Below, one piece after another: positions 57,826-64,000 of a stretch of DNA of 64,000 bases. The notes beneath the pieces were generated by a model, which ran no database searches, had not been told where the DNA came from, and was given only the letters and a program-made list of their open reading frames with translations. The stretch is from NCBI GenBank assembly GCA_019096155.1, contig JAHCVI010000001.1, positions 12,177,243 through 12,241,242 of the forward strand, given 5' to 3'. Position numbers and translations under genes: made by a program. Positions within the stretch are counted from its first letter, which is position 1. The number at the start of each line of letters is the position of its first letter. The stretch comes from Staphylotrichum longicolle. Taxonomy: Eukaryota > Ascomycota > Sordariomycetes > Sordariales > Chaetomiaceae.

Positions 57826-58687
57826 TTGATATCGGGTTCCCCTCGTTTCTTTGGTCCTCCTCAACCGGCACAGAGGACAAGTAAAAACGGGCCACGATTC
57901 TTGCTCGTCTTTTTTCACTCAGGGCGCGGGACGCCAACAGCAGAGCCCAAAGGCGAGCCCTGTTTTTGGATTCGAGGACGACTTTCGCCTTTTGGGCCTG
58001 AACAGCAAGTGGGCATGGGAGTTTTGGCGGCTTGTTTGTCGTGAAATTCCCGATTTTGGCTTTGCTTTGCCAACGATGGGTACCACTCATTGGCACGAGT
58101 CACGGCAAATGTTCAGAGGTGAACACCCAGGGAGAGCGAAAAAGAGGACCAGCACAAACAACCAGCCAGCGGTCCCTCGAACCACCACTTCCGGCTCATA
58201 TTCTGAGCCCTGCATCGATTCCCTAGTTGCCGGTCCCCCCAGTTTCGGCATGCATGTTCGGATCACGGCTTAATAGATAGTGAATGATGGCTCTAGTAGA
58301 GAGGCACGCATCAGCGTTTTTATTTGGTACATATCTGATTTAAATACCACCTTTGTATTTACCTGACATAAGGTACTTTGGCAATGAATGCATGCTTTGG
58401 CATTTGACCTGTGCAGCGGATGGGGGAACTTGAACCAAGTCTCTCCAAGCGCAACGTCTCAGGGCCGTGAAACCTGACCAGGGGTTTAATTGCCCCACTT
58501 TTAATTCGCGGAAAGGCGCGTGTGCCTGCAGCTCTCGCGTTTGAATCCCCCCAACCATTCCGTGACATCACGAATCACGTTGGTTACCATCTTCTGGCAA
58601 AACCCTTCCCTCAGAGCATACCAGTTAACCACTCTCTCCCGATAAACCCCAAGCAGGGCTGGTCAGCGACATTGCTAAACATCAAAG
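57826..58687. other. Intergenic between nox1 and fen1
   Basis: No gene was recognised. tRNA B-box-like strings near 58429 (-) and 58540 (+) do not fold as tRNAs. Confidence 0.4.
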
Positions 58688-60055
58688 ATGGGCATTAAAA
58701 ACCTCTTTTCCATTATCAAGGAGGAAGCTCCAGATGCGATCAAGGAGGGCGAGATCAAGAATCAATTCGGCCGCAAGGTCGCAATCGTACGTCGCTGTAC
58801 GCAAAACGTTCTGAGCCGAGTTGACAAGTTCTAGGATGCGTACGGACCCGACCAAACGGCACCAAACGAACTGTCCCTGCTAACTGGCCACTAGCTCCAT
58901 GAGTATCTATAGCTTCCTCATCGCCGTGCGATCCGATGGCCAACAGCTGATGAACGAGAGCGGCGAGACAACATCGCATCTCATGGGCATGTTCTACCGT
59001 ACATTGCGCATGGTCGACAACGGAATCAAGCCGCTCTACGTCTTTGACGGCGCCCCGCCGAAGCTCAAGTCGGGCGAATTGGCAAAACGGTTTCAGAGGA
59101 AACAAGAGGCAAACGAAGGACTCGAGGAGGCAAAGGAGACGGGAACGGCCGAGGACGTGGAGAAGTTCTCGCGCCGGACTGTGCGCGTCACAAGGGAGCA
59201 CAATGCCGAGTGCCAGCGACTGCTCAAGCTCATGGGCATCCCCTACATTGTCGCGCCCACCGAAGCCGAGGCGCAGTGCGCCGTGCTGGCCCGCGCAGGC
59301 AAGGTCTACGCTGCGGCTAGTGAGGACATGGACACCCTCTGCTTCAACACACCGATTCTCCTGCGACATCTTACCTTTAGCGAGCAGCGCAAGGAGCCGA
59401 TCCAGGAGATTCATGTCGACAAGGTCCTGGAGGGCCTGAACATGGAGAGGAAACAGGTATGTGTTCCCAGCCACTACCTGCCTGCCAAGCCAACCGCTGG
59501 ACTTGTACTGATTGTTTCCCTTCCATTTTTCAGTTTGTCGATCTCTGCATCCTGCTCGGCTGCGACTACCTCGACCCGATCCCGAAGGTCGGCCCCTCGA
59601 CCGCGCTGAAGCTGATCCGTGAGCACGGCACCCTCGAGAAGGTGGTCGAGTTCATGAAGGAGGACCCCAAGGGCCGGTACACAGTCCCTGACGATTGGCC
59701 GTTTGAGGACGCGCGGGATCTCTTCTTCTCGCCCGACGTGCGGCCGGCCGACGACCCGCTGTGCGACTTCAAGTGGGAGAAGCCTGATATCGAGGGGCTG
59801 GTGCAGTTCCTGGTGCAGGAGAAGGCCTTCTCGGAGGACCGGGTGCGGGCGGGCGGGGCGCGCCTCGAAAAGAACCTCAAGAGCTCGCAGCAGTCGCGCA
59901 TCGAGGGCTTCTTCAAGGTGGTGCCCAAGTCGGACGCGGAGAAGGCGGCGCACAAGCGCAAGCTCGAGGAACAGAACGAGGCCAAGAAGAAGAAGCTCAA
60001 GGAGGAGAAAAAGGAGAAGGCAAAGGCCAAGGCCAAGCCGCGCGGGACTGCTTGA
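58688..60055 (+). CDS. rad27: Flap endonuclease 1 (FEN1/Rad27)
   Basis: Four exons, 58688-58786, a 5-nt microexon 58835-58839, 58895-59456 and 59534-60055, make 1188 nt and 395 residues, the standard FEN1 length. The N terminus is MGIKNLFSIIKEEAPDAIKEG. The microexon GATGC is needed to encode VAIDASMSIYSFLIAV, whose Asp is a metal ligand. Other acidic active-site residues lie in YVFDGAPP, EAEAQCA, SEDMDTL and LLGCDYLDPIPKVGP (helix-hairpin-helix start). QSRIEGFFKV near residue 345 is the PCNA-binding PIP box, followed by a Lys-rich tail. FEN1 removes 5' flaps in Okazaki-fragment maturation and long-patch base-excision repair in the nucleus. The two introns around the microexon are 48 and 55 bp. 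Confidence 0.97.
58835..58839 (+). other. rad27: 5-nt microexon of FEN1
   Basis: GATGC lies between TTCTAG and GTACGG and gives codon GAT plus two bases of GCC. Skipping it puts a stop a few codons into exon 3. Including it restores the family-invariant Ile-Asp-Ala-Ser-Met. Confidence 0.93.
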
Positions 60056-61267
60056 AGATCTTGCAGTCGGTGTTGCTCTTTCGGCGGGCTTGAAAATGCG
60101 ATTTGATTGGGAGTCGCATCTTGCTTCTATTTGCGGTCGGTACAGACGGTGGGGTGGGCGTTGGCTCGGCGTTGATGGGGTTTCGGTGGTTTGGTCAGAC
60201 ATCACGGGTTGAGATATCACTGCCCGAAGCTTTGCAGTTCAATGATTCTACAGCTGGAACTTACACATTTGCCTGTTGCATGGGCGCTTGGTGTTGCTTC
60301 TCGTCTCCGGCGTTTTCCACCGACCATCACGGTGTTGGCGTACCTCCTCAGGCATCCGCACCTGCCCCGCTGTGGGATATTGGACCCCTCCGACGCGACT
60401 CGCGTGCGTGCCCACACGGTCGCAGGTCGAGGGTGACAGGGGTTGCAGTTGCCTCGGCTCGTCAGGCCTGGTAATCCGGCTCCAAGCCATTGGCTCAGGC
60501 ATGCCATGACATCAGCCGAGGGCCCGTTTGCAAGCGCAGCGGCAGTGGTTGCGACCAGCCGACGCCCACGCTCTGTCACATGCGCTTCTGTGTGCCCCTC
60601 CAACGTCCGCCCTTCCAGAACTGGAATCTGCAGGAGATGGGCCGCATCAAGGGATTGCACATCATGTCATCTCGAGGTCTCCAATGCAATGCAAAAATTG
60701 AGGATGAGTAAACAGAGGTCAGACAGGGAGGACCCACAGCAGCTTCTCGGTCCATGGTCTCCCCACAGGAAAAACCCCCAAATCCGAGGCCCAGGCACAA
60801 CTGGCGCGTGTGGGTTGCGAGCGGCGCTGCGGCCAGGAAAGGCAATCACAGACAAGGACTCATGGGGTCGACCGGCTCTCTCCCACGCCTACCCCGTATT
60901 CCAGCGGGCCTCTGGACGGGCTTGATTGCCATGTGCAGCCAATAGTTACCACGGATTGGCTACGGGGCTCCCAGATGGGGGGCGCATGTGCCCCAGATTC
61001 CACGGTTTCCAGATTGCCAGCGAAGGAGGAAAAATATGGCAGTGACGCTGTTCCGAGTCGCATGTGATTGCGCGGGATCCGGCTGCCGTGGGCTCGCTCC
61101 CAGGCTGGTCCTTGGATGAAAGCGGCCCTTTATTGGGAACAGTCCCTCCCGCCCAACTTGCTTTGCGACAAACTCCAGCTTCTACTTCTTCCCCATTTTA
61201 TTCTTTGATTCCGTCTCTCCGCTTCATCCACGGGGAACCTGCCGCTGCATATTCACATCCCGCCGCC
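60056..61267. other. 1.2-kb intergenic region
   Basis: No gene was supported. 61150-61260 is pyrimidine-rich leader of the next gene. Confidence 0.45.
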
Positions 61268-63023
61268 ATGTCCAAGACATTCACCCAGAGCGACGTCGCG
61301 TCGCACAACAAGTCCGATTCCCTGTGGATCGTGGTTGACGGCGACGTCTATGACCTCACAAAGTTCCAGGACGACCATCCCGGTATGCAGCTGTCCAACC
61401 CGCCGCCCCAATTCCATCAATAGAATTTACTGACGAGATGTGGGCTTGCAGGCGGCAAGAAGATCCTCCAGAGGGTTGCCGGCAAGGATGCGTCCAAGCA
61501 GTTCTGGAAGTACCACAACGAGGGCATCCTCAAGAAGTACCAGAAGCAGCTCCAGATCGGCTCGCTAGACACCAAGCCCAAGCCCGCCGCTGCTCCCGCG
61601 CCCGCCCCCAAGAAGAGGCTCCCAAGCCTAAGCCTGCTGCTGCTGCCGCCGCGGCCCCCGCAGAGGACGCCGAGGCTCTCGAGCCTTTCGGCGAGCAGAT
61701 TCCTTTCTCCGACCCCAGCTGGTACCAGGGCGTAAGTTGCACGATTTCGGAGTGAACAGAACGATGACAGGTGCTGACCATATTGGGCCTGCACCACCTC
61801 CCCGTACTTCAACGAGACACATGCTGCGCTCCGCGCTGAGGTCCGCGAGTGGATCGAGACCGAGATCGAGCCCCACGTCACCGAGTGGGATGAGAAGAAG
61901 GAGGTCCCCGCCTCGGTGTACAGGAGATGGGCCGCCGCGGATACTTGGCCGGGTTGCTCGGCACCCACTATCAGAAGGACTACGTCGAGAACCCCAAGTC
62001 GTGCCTCACGACAAGTGGGATCTCTTCCACGAGATGCTGCTCACGGACGAGCTCAGCCGCGTCGGCTCGGGCGGTTTTGTGTGGAACGTCATCGGCGGCT
62101 TCGGCATTGGCTGCCCTCCGCTGGTCAAGTTCGGCAAGAAGTCGCTTGTCGATCGCATCCTCCCTGGCATCCTCAACGGCGACAAGCGCATCTGCCTGGC
62201 CATCACGGAGCCCGACGCTGGCAGCGACGTCGCCAACCTGACGTGCGAGGCCAAGCTGAGCGATGACGGCAAGCACTACATTGTCAACGGCGAGAAGAAG
62301 TGGATCACCAACGGCATCTGGGCCGACTACTTCACCGTGGCCGTCCGCACCGGCGGCCCCGGTATGAACGGCGTCTCGCTGCTGCTGATCGAGCGCGACT
62401 TTGGCGGCGTCTCGACCCGCCGCATGGACTGCCAGGGTGTGTGGTCCAGCGGCACCACCTACATCACCTTTGAGGACGTCAAGGTGCCCGTCGAGAACCT
62501 GATCGGCAAGGAGAACCAGGGATTCCGTGTCATCATGACCAACTTCAACCACGAGCGCATCGGCATCATCATCCAGTGCCTGCGCTTCTCGCGCGTGTGC
62601 TACGAGGAGTCGGTCAAGTACGCCAACAAGCGCCGCACGTTTGGCAAGAAGCTCATTGAGCACCCCGTCATCCGCCTCAAGCTGGCCCACATGGCCCGCC
62701 AGATCGAGGCCAGCTACAACTGGCTCGAGAACGTCATCTACCAGTGCGAGAAGATGGGCGAGACCGAGGCCATGCTGCGCCTCGGCGGGCCCATCGCCGG
62801 CCTCAAAGCCCAGGCCACCGTCACCTTCGAGTTCTGCGCCCGCGAGGCCTCGCAGATCTTTGGCGGCCTCTCGTACTCGCGCGGCGGCCAGGGCGGCAAG
62901 GTCGAGCGCCTGTACCGCGACGTCCGCGCCTACGCCATCCCCGGCGGTAGCGAGGAGATCATGCTCGACCTGAGCATTAGGCAGAGCATGAGGGTGGCCA
63001 AGATGCTGGGTATGAAGCTGTAA
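61268..63023 (+). pseudogene. Cytochrome b5-acyl-CoA dehydrogenase fusion, broken by three frameshifts
   Basis: Exon 1 (61268-61382) and exon 2 (from 61452) encode a cytochrome b5 domain: MSKTFTQSDVASHNKSDSLW, then the haem motif DDHPGGKKILQRVAGKDAS and an Ala/Pro/Lys hinge. The rest is an acyl-CoA dehydrogenase: EVREWIETEIEPHVTEWDEKKEVP, then MGRRGYLAGLLGTHY, DKWDLFHEMLL, AITEPDAGSDVANLTC, KKWITNGIWADYF, and IPGGSEEIMLDLSIRQSMR up to MLGMKL. Such fusions are common in Sordariomycetes, probably for beta-oxidation. The frame slips by one missing base near 61615, 61922 and 62000. Between slips both sides keep family sequence without stops. After 62001 the frame is intact to the stop. The gene is either a young pseudogene or a good gene with consensus errors. 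The last splice acceptor (61816 is the best AG) also looks altered. Confidence 0.8.
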
Positions 63024-63480
63024 ATGGGGAACGGTAATGTCATGGGAGGGGAAAAGGAAAAGCGCGGGGGGCGATGCGGTTGGGTAAACTTTTACTTGTA
63101 CAAAACACCTTTGTTCACTTGGTCGGGTTCTTGTTAGAAACTCCTTGGTTTCATTCATTCCAGGGCTGGCTTACTTAGGGTCGCCTCGGTTCTTTCTTTC
63201 TTGGCTATAAGGAATAGGAATACAGCAAGAGTAACATCGCCGATAGACTGGACGGCGCAGAGGAGAAATATTAGATACCTTATCCATCAATCGCTCGTTT
63301 GCGGATCCACGGCACAAAAAGCATGTGATAGTGCACTTCATGTGTAATGGGGGTGAGTAGATCTCATGTGGTCATTCCGTTCAATTTCCTGTTCTGAATT
63401 CTACTGTCAAGCGTGCACCAGAGCTGCGTCCTGTCTAACTGTTCAACTGTTCGTTAGCTCGCCTTTCACAGTCTTCTTAC
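63024..63480. other. Convergent 3' region, probable last intron/exon of the snoRNA host
   Basis: 3' flank of the dehydrogenase gene and, on the minus strand, sequence after a GTAAGA donor at 63480. No C and D box pair was found here. Confidence 0.35.
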
Positions 63481-63605
63481 CATAAATCAGAGTGCAATGT
63501 CTGGCTTGAGAGTAGGAGGAAGGCACTGTGATCTAGGCCAGTCAGTCGCTTGCCGGGCAAGACGTCAAGAAACGCGCTCATAGCAGGTGCGAGACCGGCT
63601 TGGTT

Positions 63606-63683
63606 TCAGAAAAAAGAACAATGTAGGTGTGGTTTATAATCATAATGTGATTCATAAACAGCCTCTTGCGAGATAATCATCAT
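63606..63683 (-). ncRNA. C/D box snoRNA, U24 (snR24/SNORD24)-like, complete copy
   Basis: Minus strand, 78 nt from box C to box D. Perfect box C ATGATGA at 63683-63677; imperfect D' ATGA at 63655-63652; C'-like TATGATTA at 63644-63637; perfect box D CTGA at 63609-63606. Two antisense elements lie upstream of D' and D. Their plus-strand complements are AACAGCCTCT (63657-63666) and GAACAATGTAGGT (63616-63628). As I recall it, the conserved large-subunit rRNA segment reads GAACAGCCTCT..GAACAATGTAGGT, with both targets a few bases apart. This is the region methylated by U24. It would guide 2'-O-methylation of 25S rRNA with fibrillarin, Nop56/58 and Snu13. Confidence 0.8.
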
Positions 63684-63934
63684 GATAGGACTGGAGGTGG
63701 GAGGAACGGAGGTGAACGTACCATTGAGGGCAAAGGACGAGAAAAGGAATGCTAGAGGTGTACCAAAAAGGGGTGATAAAGAGAAAACCATGCTAAGGAG
63801 TGAAGAGAGGAGAAGGATTGGATCATAAGAGGTAAGAGCGGATGACTTGGTCGGTAAATAAACTAACATTGCGTACGTTAGCGACCTTGAAACGTCCCGG
63901 TTGGCAAGACGAAACGAGGGAAAAGTTGGACGAC

Positions 63935-64000
63935 TCAGAAATAGAACAATGTAGGTGATTTGGTATAATCATTACAGCTGTTCATAAACAGCCTCTTGAA
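63935..64000 (-). ncRNA. Second U24-like C/D snoRNA, cut by window edge
   Basis: Same order on the minus strand: antisense to AACAGCCTCT (63987-63996), D' ATGA at 63985-63982, C'-like ATGATTA near 63972-63966, antisense to ATAGAACAATGTAGGT (63941-63956), and box D CTGA at 63938-63935. Box C should lie about 12 nt beyond position 64000. Spacers differ from the other copy while guides and boxes are kept, so the duplication is not recent and both copies appear selected. This copy keeps the longer rRNA match (ATAG before AACAATG). Confidence 0.75.

Larger units (their letters stand above)
63481..64000 (-). ncRNA. Spliced snoRNA host transcript (5' part beyond window)
   Basis: Minus strand, from right to left. 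An intron open at the window edge ends at TTAG, last base 63863, with branch site GCTAACG at 63876-63882. An exon follows at 63862-63722 (141 nt). The next intron runs 63721-63533 (GTACGT..CCTAG, branch CTGAC at 63541-63545). Then comes an exon 63532-63481 and a new donor GTAAGA at 63480. Each of the first two introns holds one U24-like C/D snoRNA. The D box lies 73 nt (first copy) and 72 nt (second copy) before the 3' splice site, the near-constant distance expected for intron-encoded snoRNAs. The exons have no convincing protein frame, so this is probably a non-coding host, as known for fungal snoRNA clusters. Confidence 0.72.

Noticed and set aside
58421..58560. tRNA-like B-box strings (GGTTCAAGTTC on the minus strand, GTTTGAATCC on the plus strand)
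   Set aside because: No partner A box gives a D-arm, anticodon arm and acceptor stem that pair; I could not fold a tRNA in either direction.
61980..63158. 392-codon minus-strand ORF opposite the acyl-CoA dehydrogenase
   Set aside because: Antisense shadow rich in Val/Ala/Asp from third-position GC; the plus strand is the real gene.
63606..63869. 87-codon minus-strand ORF over the snoRNA host exon
   Set aside because: It runs through a splice donor and into the snoRNA; hydrophobic low-complexity composition and no family match.
1..64000. CRISPR arrays, operons, bacterial-type promoters, integrases or intact transposons
   Set aside because: No regular spaced repeats, terminal inverted repeats or transposase/reverse transcriptase motifs were seen; the genes are eukaryotic and spliced.

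Overview
The window is nuclear DNA from a filamentous ascomycete, most likely a GC-rich member of the Sordariales (Chaetomiaceae-like). Genes are split by short introns of about 48-240 bp with GT..AG ends and CTAAC/CTGAC branch sites. The proteins are of Sordariomycete type (Zn2Cys6 regulator, Nox1/NoxA, fungal cytochrome b5-acyl-CoA dehydrogenase fusion), and gene density is about one per 3 kb. No operons, CRISPR arrays, tRNAs, rRNAs or intact transposons were recognised. Exon coordinates below were deduced by hand from reading frame, splice consensus and family motifs. Each CDS entry spans start to stop codon with introns inside; exon limits are in the text.

Layout. 0.5-2.0 kb: SET-domain protein with a signal-like N terminus (-). 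3.2-4.6 kb: unknown protein with a Cys/His cluster (+). 5.3-6.1 kb: small membrane-anchored unknown (+). 6.6-8.9 kb: copper amine oxidase (+). 9.7-11.2 kb: disordered Ser/Thr-rich unknown (+). 11.8-15.5 kb: Reb1-like Myb protein (-). 16.0-17.5 kb: disordered unknown (-). 19.2-21.1 kb: mitochondrial fungal AAA protein (+). 21.9-24.4 kb: Zn2Cys6 transcription factor (-). 24.4-28.7 kb: 4.3 kb without a recognisable gene. 28.7-30.3 kb: phosphatidylserine-decarboxylase-like enzyme (-). 30.6-31.5 kb: orphan ESCO-type zinc finger (-). 32.0-32.9 kb: Vma12 (-), divergent from 33.3-34.7 kb Coq1 (+). 35.6-36.9 kb: MDR reductase ending in a PTS1-like SRL (+). 39.5-41.2 kb: allantoinase (+). 42.9-45.9 kb: PI4P 5-kinase Mss4 (+). 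46.9-47.3 kb: Coa6 (-), divergent from 48.0-48.7 kb Sys1 (+). 49.2-50.6 kb: glutaryl-CoA dehydrogenase (+). 51.6-52.6 kb: Ubc4-type E2 (+). 52.6-56.0 kb: long gene-poor leader. 56.0-57.8 kb: NADPH oxidase Nox1/NoxA (+). 58.7-60.1 kb: FEN1/Rad27 (+). 61.3-63.0 kb: cytochrome b5-acyl-CoA dehydrogenase with three apparent -1 frameshifts (+). 63.5-64.0 kb: spliced snoRNA host transcript (-).

Most genes are housekeeping and functionally unrelated, so this is ordinary chromosome-arm sequence, not a biosynthetic cluster. Two genes (amine oxidase, allantoinase) belong to use of secondary nitrogen sources, and the allantoinase promoter carries GATA-factor sites. Several products are mitochondrial (Coq1, Coa6, glutaryl-CoA dehydrogenase, AAA protein).

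The most interesting signals are: (1) a tandem pair of U24-like C/D snoRNAs at the right edge, each inside an intron of a probably non-coding host gene; (2) a 5-nt microexon in FEN1 that encodes the active-site aspartate; (3) three clustered single-base frameshifts in an otherwise conserved acyl-CoA dehydrogenase; and (4) family members with altered or stand-alone domains (ESCO zinc finger without acetyltransferase, AAA protein without the Walker B acidic pair, signal-peptide SET protein, GSS-type decarboxylase).
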